From NCBI RefSeq assembly GCF_024734895.1, contig NZ_CP091430.1, forward strand, positions 3,118,501-3,182,500: a DNA stretch of 64,000 bases, read 5' to 3'. Each line of letters starts with the position of its first letter. Position 1 is the first letter of the stretch. This document shows, piece by piece, positions 54,549-62,749 of the stretch. Source of the stretch: Paenibacillus spongiae (GTDB lineage Bacteria > Bacillota > Bacilli > Paenibacillales > Paenibacillaceae). The translations under genes were made by a program, and so were the position numbers. A model generated the notes under the pieces. The model was not told the origin of the DNA. It searched no databases and saw nothing but the letters and a program-made list of their open reading frames with translations.

Positions 54549-54774
54549 TTGAAAAAGTTTGTCGTAAGGAGACGTACTGATCGGTTATTTCGAGCCTCTT
54601 AAAGGATTAACGAAAGAAGACTTGAAAGAGCTTCCATCGAAAGCTTCGAAATTCTTTATGATTATGAATGGATTGACGGCAGGTGGGGAAAACGGAACAT
54701 CGGATAATACACAACAAAAGATAACGCTTAGCCTTGATAAGAATAACATGAAAGAGTCCTTGTCAACCCCCTAA
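54549..54774 (+). pseudogene. Remnant of a small gene with frameshift
   Basis: GGGGAGG followed 7 bases later by a TTG opens a frame (KKFVVRRRTDRLFRAS, then stop). Shifted by one base, a second frame continues without an in-frame ATG start (LIGYFEPLKGLTKEDLKELP, then KASKFFMIMNGLTAGGENG, ending in NNMKESLSTP). The second frame has normal protein character and a clean stop at 54774. A single frameshift near 54575 would join ribosome site and body. Family not recognised. Confidence 0.4.
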
Positions 54775-54852
54775 CCAAACCCAATCCAAGATGTTACAAT
54801 GGACTCGATTGGTAATTTATTCATACTTCCTACATACAAGGAGGGGTGCCGA

Positions 54853-55236
54853 ATGCTATCTAGTCAACGTATACATCATGTAAGCGTGTTTGCGAGGGAT
54901 CTGGAAGTTTCCACTCGGTTCTATACGGATGTTTTAGGCGTGCGAAGGATTGAACGTCCACCTTTTTCGAATGAAGGGACATGGTTTGAGGTGGGAGAAT
55001 CCAAGCATCAGATTCATCTGATGGCTCTGCCGCAGGGGTCGGATGTGCTGGATCGGCCGCAGCATTCGGAGCATTTTGCGCTGTGGGTGGATAGTTATAA
55101 GAAGACGATAGCATGGCTGGATCAATGCAGCGTTCCCTACGATGCTTATCCGGATAGCGTGGCAGGGTTTGCCCAAATTTATATACGCGATCCGGACGGC
55201 CATCTCATTGAGCTTTCTTGCGATTATAACAGCTAG
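54853..55236 (+). CDS. VOC (glyoxalase/bleomycin-resistance) family protein
   Basis: 127-residue single-unit vicinal oxygen chelate protein. The ATG at 54853 has AAGGAGGGG 7 bases upstream; the longer frame to 54799 lacks a site. Pattern: RIHHVSVFARDLEVSTRFYT with the first metal His, then HFALWV with the second His, then the closing YIRDPDGHLIELSCDY with the metal Glu. It probably works as a dimer as a dioxygenase, isomerase or thiol transferase; the substrate is unknown. Confidence 0.85.
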   Translation: MLSSQRIHHVSVFARDLEVSTRFYTDVLGVRRIERPPFSNEGTWFEVGESKHQIHLMALPQGSDVLDRPQHSEHFALWVDSYKKTIAWLDQCSVPYDAYPDSVAGFAQIYIRDPDGHLIELSCDYNS

Positions 55237-55308
55237 CGAGGTTAGCAAGGTTGTTGGGCAATCATCGAACATTAATCATCTCATCCTGCCACAACCATCA
55301 CTCTTGTA

Positions 55309-55356
55309 AAATAGCACGGCTGACGTTCTCCGCCCAGCTGTGCTATTTCTTTATTC
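55309..55356 (+). terminator. Terminator of VOC gene
   Basis: A 13-bp stem (AAATAGCACGGCT / AGCTGTGCTATTT, one wobble) with a 14-base loop followed by CTTTATT. Confidence 0.88.
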
Positions 55357-55526
55357 CAGAGAGTGAGAAGAGAATTACCATTCGTTTTCTTCCGCAAACA
55401 TTCCGTTCCATTGCCGGCGAATCTCATACCAGGCAGAGTTTAGACATTTTCGGTGCAGAAAAAGCTGCAGTGTGCGATAATAACGAATTGAGAAAGGGCT
55501 TTCATTGAAAGAGGGGGAGAGTTTAT

Positions 55527-56273
55527 ATGCGCTTACAATCGAAAGTAGCGATCATTACGGGCGGCGCGTCCGGAATCGGCAGAGAAACCTGCCGGCTGTT
55601 TGCAAGGGAAGGGGCCAAGGTCGCTGTCATCGACGTCAATGAGCAGCAGGGCATGCAGACGGTCGATCTCATTAAGGAGAGCGGCGGTGAAGCATTCTTC
55701 GTTCGCTGCGATGTTTCCAAGGAAGACGATGTCATTCGGATGGCGGCCCGAGTCGTGGAACGTTATCGGAAGATCGATGTGCTGTTCAATAACGCGACGT
55801 GGTACACCATTGCCGCTGCAACGGAGATGCCGCTTGCCGATTGGCAGAAGACCCTGGATATCAATTTGACGGGTCCGTTTCTATGCTGCAAATATGTACT
55901 GCCGGAGATGATGAAGAACGGCGGTTCCATCATCAACACCTCATCCGTCGGGGGCACGAGCGCGTTCTATAAGCATCCCGCATATAACGCGGCGAAAGCC
56001 GGCGTGAATTTGCTGACCAAAAATCTGGCGCTCGATTACGGTAAACACCAGGTTCGGGTGAACTGCATTAGTCCGGGCATTATTGAGACGCCGCTAACCC
56101 AACAAGATCTGCAGGATCCCGAACGTGCCGCCAAATTAATGGAAAGATGCTTCACGGGCAGAATCGGCCAACCGGCCGACATCGCTTACGCTGCTCTGTA
56201 TCTGGCTTCCGACGAATCGACTTTCGTGACGGGCAGCAATATGATGGTGGACAACGGATGGACAGCGAGATAG
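55527..56273 (+). CDS. Short-chain dehydrogenase/reductase
   Basis: 248-residue classical SDR that oxidises or reduces an alcohol or ketone with NAD(P). Cofactor motif VAIITGGASGIGRETCRLFA, then Asp after the second strand (VAVIDVNE), which favours NAD(H). Structural FNNA and active-site INTSSVGG with the YNAAK pair (Tyr-x-x-x-Lys) follow; the C-terminus has the usual FVTGSNMMVDNGWTA. GAGGGGGAG lies 8 bases before the ATG. Flanking genes do not fix the substrate. Confidence 0.92.
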   Translation: MRLQSKVAIITGGASGIGRETCRLFAREGAKVAVIDVNEQQGMQTVDLIKESGGEAFFVRCDVSKEDDVIRMAARVVERYRKIDVLFNNATWYTIAAATEMPLADWQKTLDINLTGPFLCCKYVLPEMMKNGGSIINTSSVGGTSAFYKHPAYNAAKAGVNLLTKNLALDYGKHQVRVNCISPGIIETPLTQQDLQDPERAAKLMERCFTGRIGQPADIAYAALYLASDESTFVTGSNMMVDNGWTAR

Positions 56274-56434
56274 CATGCATAATTGGAGCAAATGATTGGA
56301 ACAGCTCGGACCGTCAGCCGCTGCGAAAAACAGTATGCTACTTCGATTGCAATTGTTCCCGGATGGATTCAAATCAGCGAGAGAGCGTAGAAATCCGGGA
56401 ACAAAGGCGGCCACTAACGCTCATCCGTATTTAC

Positions 56435-57343
56435 CTAGATGGCCCCTAACAGAGGAACGCCTCTTTTAACCGTACTTAGCTCCGAGATCGTCTGAATAAA
56501 TTTGCGCTCCGCTTCCCCGAGATAGGCGTCCGAGCGTCGTATATAGATGAAGCTGACATGCCGGTAGGGCTCCGGGATGTCGAATAACCGCACCAAGCCT
56601 TCTCGTTCCAGCTTTTCGACCGAGGCGCGCGACAGAACCGTCACGCCAAGTCCGGCAACTACGGTGCCGATAATCGTCTCCAGCGTACCGAACTCCATGA
56701 TCTTCATCGGAGCCAGTCCCTCCGATTGCACCCACCGCTGCAGTCTTGCCCGGTATCCGCAGCCCTGATTGAACACAAGCATCGGCAGGTCGAGCAGCTC
56801 TCTTCCGGATCGTGCGGCGTGAGCTTCTTCACGAACGGTTCCGCACACGAGCACAAGCTCTTCCTCGAACACGGGAACTTGATCAAGAATGGGAGCATCG
56901 ACAGGGCCCGCAACGAAGGCTCCGTCCAGCTTCCATTCCAGCACATCCTCGATCAACCGGCCGCTGACGCCAATGGCAAGATTAAGATCGACCTGCTTGT
57001 ACCGGCGATGGTAGGCAGATAGAATGTCGGGCAGTCCAACCACGGTCTCGACTAATCCGATCCGCAGCAATCCCGCAGGATCATCCCCGTCTTGAAAAGC
57101 TTTGTTCATCTCGTTCATCAATCGCAACAACTGTTCCCCGTACGTAACCAGCTTGCGGCCTTCGACATTCAAGGTCATCCCGCGGCGGTGCCGATGAAAT
57201 AGCGGCCGGCCGATCTCCTGTTCAAGCGAACGAATGCGCGCCGTAACATTCGACTGGACATACCCTAATTCTTCTGCAGCACGGCTTACGCTCCCATGCT
57301 CGACCACCGCCATAAAAATCCGTATATCGCCAATATTCATCAT
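56435..57343 (-). CDS. LysR-family transcriptional regulator
   Basis: 302-residue LysR regulator. Residues 1-60 are the winged helix (IGDIRIFMAVVEHGSVSRAA then LGYVQSNVTARIRSLEQEIG); the rest is the periplasmic-binding-like effector domain. The start has CAGGAG 8 bases upstream. It is divergent from the EamA transporter gene with a 169-base gap, the standard layout for a LysR protein controlling its neighbour. A candidate partly palindromic site (CTAT-N13-ATAG) lies near 57410-57433. Confidence 0.92.
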   Translation of the reverse strand: MMNIGDIRIFMAVVEHGSVSRAAEELGYVQSNVTARIRSLEQEIGRPLFHRHRRGMTLNVEGRKLVTYGEQLLRLMNEMNKAFQDGDDPAGLLRIGLVETVVGLPDILSAYHRRYKQVDLNLAIGVSGRLIEDVLEWKLDGAFVAGPVDAPILDQVPVFEEELVLVCGTVREEAHAARSGRELLDLPMLVFNQGCGYRARLQRWVQSEGLAPMKIMEFGTLETIIGTVVAGLGVTVLSRASVEKLEREGLVRLFDIPEPYRHVSFIYIRRSDAYLGEAERKFIQTISELSTVKRGVPLLGAI

Positions 57344-57512
57344 CGTTTATGCTCCTGACCGTAGGGGATCGCGTGCTATCAATTTCCCTCATATAAAAGA
57401 TCACTTCTAACTATTTTACAAGATACCATAGAGGCGATAAGATAGTCACGGCTCAACTTTGAACGATAGGCGGGCCGCATAGAGAAAAATCAAATAGGAG
57501 TGTTCGAGCAGC

Positions 57513-58457
57513 ATGGGGAAAGCCGGGCTATGGTTAGGTGCTTTATATTGTTTTATCGCCGCAGTGGCGTGGGGGGGCGTTTTCCCGGTTGCCGAGCTTG
57601 CGATGCGTCATATCGATCCGTTCTGGATAACGACATTCCGATATGGCATCGTGGCTCTCTTATTAGGAGCCATACTGTACTACAAAGAAGGCCGCGGCGC
57701 CTTTAAGCTCGAACGCGCCGGACGCAAGCTTGTCTTATTCGGCACGTGCGGTTTCACAGTGAATAGTATGGGTCTGTTCTGGGGTCAGAAGCAGCTGGGT
57801 TCATCGGGGGTTCTGCTGTCCTCCATTATGGAATCGTTCATGCCGCTCCTTGTCGTGCTGCTAGTTTGGATCATGACGCGACAACGGCCTCATGCCGGAA
57901 CGATCGCATGCATCGGATTGGCGTTTGTTGGTGTACTGCTTGTCATCACAAAGGGAGATCTCAGTATGCTTGGCAGCCGCGATTTGCAAATCGTTCCGCT
58001 GCTGTCGCTTTTTATCGCTGTCATTGGCTGGGTGGTCTATACGGTGGGCAGCGGAGAATTCAAAGGCTGGTCGGCGCTGCGGTATTCCGCGATGACCTGC
58101 ATATTCGGATCGCTTGCTTCGCTCCTCGTGAACTGTGCCTTGACATGGTCCGGCGTACTTAGCTTCCCGACGAAGGAGCAGGTGCTGCCAGCGTTGCCAC
58201 ATTTGTCTTTCTTGATCGTGATCGGGGGAGTGGCTGCCCTTCTAGCCTGGTTTAGAGGAATTGAGCTATTAACTCCGATTAACGGGATTCTGTTCATCAA
58301 TTTCGCACCGGTGACGACGTTCTTAATCACCGCTGCCAGAGGCTATCACGTAAGTCCGTTGGAATGGTGGGGGATGGCGTTGATCATTGCGGCTGTAGTG
58401 GCGAATAATGTCATGAGCCGCAGGAGCAGTCTGCTGCAAGCGAATATTTCGGCTTAA
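57513..58457 (+). CDS. EamA/DMT-family transporter
   Basis: 314-residue membrane protein with ten helices in two EamA repeats: LYCFIAAVAWGGVFPVAELA opens the first and LLSLFIAVIGWVVYTVGSGE the second. Typical features are FWGQKQLGSSGVLLSSIMES and the closing PLEWWGMALIIAAVVANNVM. Members export metabolites such as amino acids or drugs, or move small organics. It is divergent from the LysR gene and probably controlled by it. Start with weak ribosome site (TAGGAG) about 20 bases upstream, and a closer GAGCAG. Confidence 0.88.
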   Translation: MGKAGLWLGALYCFIAAVAWGGVFPVAELAMRHIDPFWITTFRYGIVALLLGAILYYKEGRGAFKLERAGRKLVLFGTCGFTVNSMGLFWGQKQLGSSGVLLSSIMESFMPLLVVLLVWIMTRQRPHAGTIACIGLAFVGVLLVITKGDLSMLGSRDLQIVPLLSLFIAVIGWVVYTVGSGEFKGWSALRYSAMTCIFGSLASLLVNCALTWSGVLSFPTKEQVLPALPHLSFLIVIGGVAALLAWFRGIELLTPINGILFINFAPVTTFLITAARGYHVSPLEWWGMALIIAAVVANNVMSRRSSLLQANISA

Positions 58458-58614
58458 GTAGAACGGCGGTATTTGGAGCTTTTCCGCAGCTGCGCAGCAG
58501 CGAGTGTGTTCCTTTTATGGCTATATTTTCAATCAAAGAAAAAGGAAAAAGAATGTAATTCCTCGAATGAATTATCAGCGGCTAAATGCCGAATCTTCGA
58601 AGGAGTGATCGATT

Positions 58615-59061
58615 GTGGAAGTTCGTATCGTTGAGAAAGATGCAATCCGGCTTATTGGCATGTCCACGCAAACAACGCTTCAGGATGCCGGCGAGAAGCT
58701 TCCTCGGTTGAACGACAGCTTTAAGGAGCGTAAAGCTGAAATTGCCGGCAAGGTCGATTCTTCGCTCGACTATGCGGTCTCGATTGATCCTCTTGATTAT
58801 AAAGTGGAAACGGATGCGTTCACGTTCATAATCGGAACGGAAGTCGAACGCATCGAACACCTCCCGCAAGGAATGGCAGCTCATGAATGCCCGCCATACA
58901 TCTATGCATGTGTGGAGAAAACAAATGATTCAACCTTTGAATATTTACTCCATTGGGTGAATGCATCGGATTATGAACTGGCGGAGACTTACAGTATCGA
59001 AGAAGTCGATCATATGAAGGGGACGATCACGTTGATGTTTCCCGTCCGGTTGAGAAATTAA
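58615..59061 (+). CDS. GyrI-like / AraC effector-binding domain protein
   Basis: 148-residue stand-alone ligand-binding domain of the GyrI/SOUL type. The opening VRIVEKDAIRLIGMSTQTTL and the paired pattern DAFTFIIGTEVERIEHLPQG plus MAAHECPPYIYACVEK fit the bacterial effector-binding domain; the conserved Glu that contacts cationic ligands may be in the final IEEVDHMKG stretch. It has no DNA-binding part, so it probably sequesters or processes a small molecule. It starts at GTG with AAGGAG 9 bases upstream. Confidence 0.82.
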   Translation: MEVRIVEKDAIRLIGMSTQTTLQDAGEKLPRLNDSFKERKAEIAGKVDSSLDYAVSIDPLDYKVETDAFTFIIGTEVERIEHLPQGMAAHECPPYIYACVEKTNDSTFEYLLHWVNASDYELAETYSIEEVDHMKGTITLMFPVRLRN

Positions 59062-59082
59062 GGTTTAGCGGTCGAAAAAAGG

Positions 59083-59110
59083 TTGCAATCGCTTCCAAGT
59101 ATGTTACGAT
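59083..59110 (+). promoter_or_regulatory. Promoter of MFS gene leader, with CRE-like dyad
   Basis: TTGCAA (59083-59088), 16-base spacer, TACGAT (59105-59110). Overlapping the -35 box is TGCAATCGCTTCCA, which matches the CcpA CRE pattern TGWAANCGNTNWCA at 12 of 14 positions with symmetric mismatches, so it may also be the site of another LacI-family protein. Confidence 0.5.
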
Positions 59111-59116
59111 GATTCT

Positions 59117-59317
59117 AAAGTTAAGTTTTGATTATGGGATGTAAACGATTGGATAAATGGAATATGAAGTGGTTGTGTCATGCTGTTCATAAGTACGCAG
59201 CTCGCCCGAGATGGATCGGTTGAAGAAGGCTAGGGCAGGCAGCAAGGTATAGTTTGCTGAATGACGGTATGCATATTGAACGGTTTCGACCCGCTTATGG
59301 AGCGGGTTTTTCTTTTC
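59117..59317 (+). promoter_or_regulatory. About 200-base leader ending in an intrinsic terminator
   Basis: Between the promoter and the MFS gene the transcript would have a ~200-base leader that ends in a hairpin, ACCCGCT-TATGG-AGCGGGT (59289-59307), with TTTTTCTTTTC. The terminator sits only ~38 bases before the ribosome site GGGAGG of the MFS gene, the layout of a riboswitch or attenuator. I could not match the leader to a known riboswitch class. Confidence 0.5.
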
Positions 59318-59359
59318 TTTGTCTACCATCAGAATAATAGTTTCGGGAGGAACGCCGTT

Positions 59360-60592
59360 TTGTTGAAACGATTGAATTCCAATTACTACATTGTAATGCT
59401 TGTTGTATTCGGCGGATTTCTTATTTTTGGTTTCTCTGAAAATATTAAAGGCCCCGCGATTCCCAAGATGCAAAATGACTTTCAACTGAGTGAGGGGCAG
59501 CTGGGACTGCTGCTCGCTCTGAATTCGCTGGGCTATCTTGTTGCCTGTTCGTTCACATCGGCCCTGGCGAATCGAATTGGGATCAAGTGGACGGGAATTG
59601 CCGCCTTCGCATCGATGGCTGTTTCAGGCGTTCTCATGTACCAATCGACGAGCTATACTTCTTTGTCGGCATCTTATTTTCTCATGTATATTGGCAACGG
59701 CATGCTTGAGATCGGTCTGGCGATCATGGCCGCTCGAATTTTCATCAAGAATACGGGGACTATGATGAATTTGGCGCATTTTTTCTATGGACTCAGCTCC
59801 ACGGTAGCGCCGATCTTCGCCGCATCAATGATGGGCTGGCAAGTGTTCGGAGGAGAATTAGGCTGGCGGGGGATGTACCTCATTATGCTATCCTTCTCGC
59901 TCCTGCCTATCATTCCGTCTCTCATAGGCAAATTTCCGCCAGGAGCCCAGGAGACAGGGGAGCGTATCTCGTATAAAGAAATCAGCCGCGATCCCATCGC
60001 CTGGCTAATCGTAACCATTCTATCCTTCGGCGTGGTATCCGAGCTTGCGATCGGGAGCTGGCTCGTCAATTTCTTGGAGAAGGCGTACGGATGGTCGATT
60101 GAAGATGCATCGGGCATGCTGTCGATCTTCTTCCTGTTCTTCATGCTCGCCAGACTTGTTCTTGGACCGATAACGGATAAAATCGGCTATACGGTCTCCA
60201 TCATGATCTTCGCGGCATTCTCCGGATTATGCAGCTTGGCAGGCGTTCTGATCGGGGAAGCCGGAGCGATATTGTTTGCCTTAGCCGGTATCGGTATTGC
60301 TCCGATATATCCAACCATTATGGCTCTGCTGGCAAAGCGCTATCCGAAGGGAACCGATACGGCCATCACCTTTACGGTTACGCTGATGGGAATCGCAAGC
60401 GTCATCGGCAATGTGCTTATTGGCTTCATCATCGAGGGCGTAAATAAGCTGTTTGCGAAGCAGGGAGCGGCGGAAGGGCCGATTATCGGCCTTCAGGCCG
60501 GCTATGCCTTTATCGGTCTGCTGGCTTTGCTTAGCTCCGCGTGCTGTTTCGTCATGTACATGAAGCTCCGTGCACGCAATGAAGTCCTGTAA
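59360..60592 (+). CDS. Major facilitator superfamily transporter
   Basis: 410-residue carrier with twelve membrane helices. A longer frame is open from 59261, but it runs through the leader terminator; the TTG at 59360 (or 59363) has GGGAGG 9 bases upstream and is chosen. The first helix is YYIVMLVVFGGFLIFGFSEN. LANRIGIKWTG and ITDKIGYTVSI are the loop 2-3 type motifs at the two halves. ENIKGPAIPKM after helix 1 resembles sugar or nucleoside carriers of the FucP/GlcP type. Substrate not known. GlcG-like and SDR genes downstream suggest uptake of a polyol, sugar or hydroxy acid. Confidence 0.88.
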   Translation: MLKRLNSNYYIVMLVVFGGFLIFGFSENIKGPAIPKMQNDFQLSEGQLGLLLALNSLGYLVACSFTSALANRIGIKWTGIAAFASMAVSGVLMYQSTSYTSLSASYFLMYIGNGMLEIGLAIMAARIFIKNTGTMMNLAHFFYGLSSTVAPIFAASMMGWQVFGGELGWRGMYLIMLSFSLLPIIPSLIGKFPPGAQETGERISYKEISRDPIAWLIVTILSFGVVSELAIGSWLVNFLEKAYGWSIEDASGMLSIFFLFFMLARLVLGPITDKIGYTVSIMIFAAFSGLCSLAGVLIGEAGAILFALAGIGIAPIYPTIMALLAKRYPKGTDTAITFTVTLMGIASVIGNVLIGFIIEGVNKLFAKQGAAEGPIIGLQAGYAFIGLLALLSSACCFVMYMKLRARNEVL

Positions 60593-60682
60593 AGGCTGCA
60601 TTGAAAATAATTCGGTTATGACTCACGAATCTGGGGATATGACCATACAATGCATCAGTTACAGGCTAAGGAGTGAAAGATC

Positions 60683-61168
60683 TTGACCAAACTGACGTTA
60701 GATGCAGCGAAAATGTTGATTGCGGCGGGTGAAAGAAAAGCAAGAGAGCTCGGGTTGTCTGCAGATATCGCCGTCGTCGACGATGGCGCTAATCTTATTG
60801 CGTTCCACCGCATGGATAATGCGAGGATCGCCGGGATCAACATCTCGCAGAACAAGGCATGGACGAGCGTGGCGATGAGGATGCCGACCGCAAATTTGGC
60901 GCAATCCGCACAGCCGGGGGGGCCAACGTTCGGAATCAATACGACGAATGACGGCCGGCTCGTCATTCTCGGGGGAGGAATCCCGCTCGCACGAGACGGC
61001 GTCATCGTCGGCGGCGTAGGTGTCAGCGGCGGCACTAGCACACAGGATATCGAGATTGCGAATGCTATGGTTCAAGCTTTTGAGAGCATGCGCGCATTGG
61101 GCGGATCACAGATTGCAACGGTTCGAATCGGTTCTTTCAATCCGTACAGCGAGATGGGTAACGCGTGA
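60683..61168 (+). CDS. GlcG/HbpS family protein
   Basis: 161-residue protein of the HbpS/GlcG (former DUF336) family. Landmarks are LTLDAAKMLIAAGERKAREL, IAVVDDGANLIAFHRMDNAR, NKAWTSVAMRMPT and the Gly-rich VGGVGVSGGTSTQDIEIANA. No signal peptide, so it is cytosolic, unlike secreted HbpS. It starts at TTG with AAGGAG 9 bases upstream, 90 bases after the MFS stop, and is probably co-transcribed with it. Family members are linked to glycolate or propanediol metabolism or haem binding; the exact role is unknown. Confidence 0.88.
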   Translation: MTKLTLDAAKMLIAAGERKARELGLSADIAVVDDGANLIAFHRMDNARIAGINISQNKAWTSVAMRMPTANLAQSAQPGGPTFGINTTNDGRLVILGGGIPLARDGVIVGGVGVSGGTSTQDIEIANAMVQAFESMRALGGSQIATVRIGSFNPYSEMGNA

Positions 61169-61202
61169 GGCGCTAAGAGGAACAAGGATAGGGCTGTATA
61201 CA

Positions 61203-61247
61203 ACACTGAGGTCGACGGCGAATCGCCAGAGACCTCGGTGTTTTTTA
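61203..61247 (+). terminator. Terminator of MFS-GlcG unit
   Basis: An 11-bp stem (ACACTGAGGTC / GACCTCGGTGT, one wobble) with a 17-base loop followed by TTTTTATAT. Confidence 0.92.
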
Positions 61248-61273
61248 TATGGAAGAAATAGTTAACGAATTCG

Positions 61274-61303
61274 TTGACGACTATGGCTTATAAATTGTAT
61301 ACT
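61274..61303 (+). promoter_or_regulatory. Probable sigma-A promoter before the second SDR gene
   Basis: TTGACG (61274-61279), 18-base spacer, TATACT (61298-61303). It would start a transcript ~420 bases before the SDR gene, a long leader. Confidence 0.65.
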
Positions 61304-61728
61304 TTATATAAATATTGTAGACTAATTTACGTGATACTCTTGTTGGTTGTCATTATGTTTCGTTCGAGATTCATACTGGAGTAGGACGGATAGTGAACCA
61401 ACCCTGTTAAGGAAGAATTGACGGAGCTGCCGAGAGGTCTGTCATGTAGGCAATTCACTACCATCCTGAAGGGACAGTATTTCGAAGTCATGATTCGCTG
61501 TGTTATATGTCGCTTCATAGAATCGATTATAAAGGATGCCATTAATGAAAACGGTTGCAGATCGATGCAGAACGGGTATCTTGCAGTCATTCACGAAGCT
61601 CGCGGAATTGCGGTCATTCTGATTCACAAGCAGGAGGAGAAGCCGGGAAGGTTCCGGGAAGCAGCATACAATCGATTAACAGCGTAAGTATGGAGTATGT
61701 ACGGTAAAGGCTGAAGGAGGAACGCCCG
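61304..61728 (+). other. Long leader of SDR gene with doubtful 89-codon frame
   Basis: 425 bases between the promoter and the SDR start. A frame at 61418-61687 (TTG start, AAGGA 5 bases upstream) would give an 89-residue protein (for example RCVICRFIESIIKDAINENG and YLAVIHEARGIAVILIHKQ) of no known family. It ends 41 bases before the SDR gene. It could be a small real gene, a leader peptide or a remnant. No clear hairpin with T-tract is seen. Confidence 0.35.
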
Positions 61729-62520
61729 ATGGAATTTCAGAACAAGATCGCAATGGTAACAGGCGCGGGCAACGGTATTGGCAAATCCATAGCCGGAGCA
61801 TTCGCCCGGGAAGGGGCAACGGTGATCGTCGTTGATATCGATGGAGATGCCGCAGTTCGAGCCGTTGAAGAGATTACCGCTCAAGGACAACAAGCATTCG
61901 CTTATACGACTGATGTTTCTCAAGGGGCAGGAGTCGAGCAGCTGGTAAGCAAGGTGAAGGAATCCTTCGGCAGAATTGATGTATTGGTTAACAATGTAGG
62001 CATGACCATCCGCAAGCCGATCGTGGATTTTTCAGAGGATGAATGGGACTATATCTTCAATACGAATTTGAAGTCGCTGTACTACTTTGCCAAGGAGGCC
62101 GGCAGAATCATGCTGGCGCGCCAATCGGGCGCTGTTGTGAACATCTCGTCGATTCACGCCTTGGGCGGCATACCGCGCAGGCTGCCTTATTCCGTATCGA
62201 AGGCAGCCGTCGACAGCTTTACGAGGACATTGGCCTGCGAATGGGCACTGGACGGCATCCGCGTGAATACGGTCACGCCGGGGTATATCCTGACAGACGG
62301 GCTCAAGTCTGCATTCGAATCAGGGGCTCTGGATCAAGAGGACATGGTCCGTAGAACGCCGGTCGGTCATCTCGGGACGCCTGAGAATATCGCGGATGCG
62401 GTTCTGTTCCTGTGCTCTCCGCGCGCTTCTTTTATTACTGGAACCACGCTTTATGTCGATGGCGGCTATGCTGCGTATCACGGACCGGAACGATTACCTT
62501 ATATTCGGCCGCAGGAGTAG
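61729..62520 (+). CDS. Short-chain dehydrogenase/reductase (gluconate/3-oxoacyl type)
   Basis: 263-residue classical SDR. The cofactor loop is AMVTGAGNGIGKSIAGAFA and VDIDGD after the second strand favours NAD(H). NNVG, NISSIHAL and the active-site YSVSK are present, and the C-terminus reads ASFITGTTLYVDGGYAAYHG. It starts 8 bases after AGGAGG. It is followed, 230 bases on, by the E2 gene in the same direction. Family members include gluconate 5-dehydrogenase, sorbitol dehydrogenases and butanediol/acetoin-type enzymes; the last would suit the E2 neighbour but is unproven. Confidence 0.9.
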   Translation: MEFQNKIAMVTGAGNGIGKSIAGAFAREGATVIVVDIDGDAAVRAVEEITAQGQQAFAYTTDVSQGAGVEQLVSKVKESFGRIDVLVNNVGMTIRKPIVDFSEDEWDYIFNTNLKSLYYFAKEAGRIMLARQSGAVVNISSIHALGGIPRRLPYSVSKAAVDSFTRTLACEWALDGIRVNTVTPGYILTDGLKSAFESGALDQEDMVRRTPVGHLGTPENIADAVLFLCSPRASFITGTTLYVDGGYAAYHGPERLPYIRPQE

Positions 62521-62749
62521 GCATCGTTAACCTGCTCTTGCCAGGGTGGGTGATCCATTGCAATTGGGGGAAAGGTAAACCTGTTTTCTCAGCAAATTCA
62601 TCCTTCTATGTATAAGAACGTCCCGCGGCGACCCTGAAGACGAATCTTGTTCGAGTTCAATTCTTGCTAGATTACGGGAGTAAGGTAGCTTCTCTGTTCC
62701 GGAAAGCTGCCTTGCCAACCTCAATCCTATCATACAGAAGGAGGTCCAT

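Larger units (their letters stand above)
53666..54852. other. Gene-poor stretch with decayed sequence
   Basis: About 1.2 kb. Two overlapping minus-strand frames (53663-53953, 96 codons; 53829-54071, 80 codons) might be pieces of one broken gene, since each reads as protein-like text (YEAVCGISARVPRVYVKQDQ; GSIIPPFYEDLGFYRFLP), but I recognise no family and neither has a good ribosome site. A terminator lies at 54135 and a gene remnant at 54549-54774. The rest shows nothing. Confidence 0.4.

Noticed and set aside
59261-59359. N-terminal extension of the MFS protein
   Set aside because: It would translate across the intrinsic terminator and lacks a ribosome site, whereas the TTG at 59360 has a good one and leads straight to the first membrane helix.
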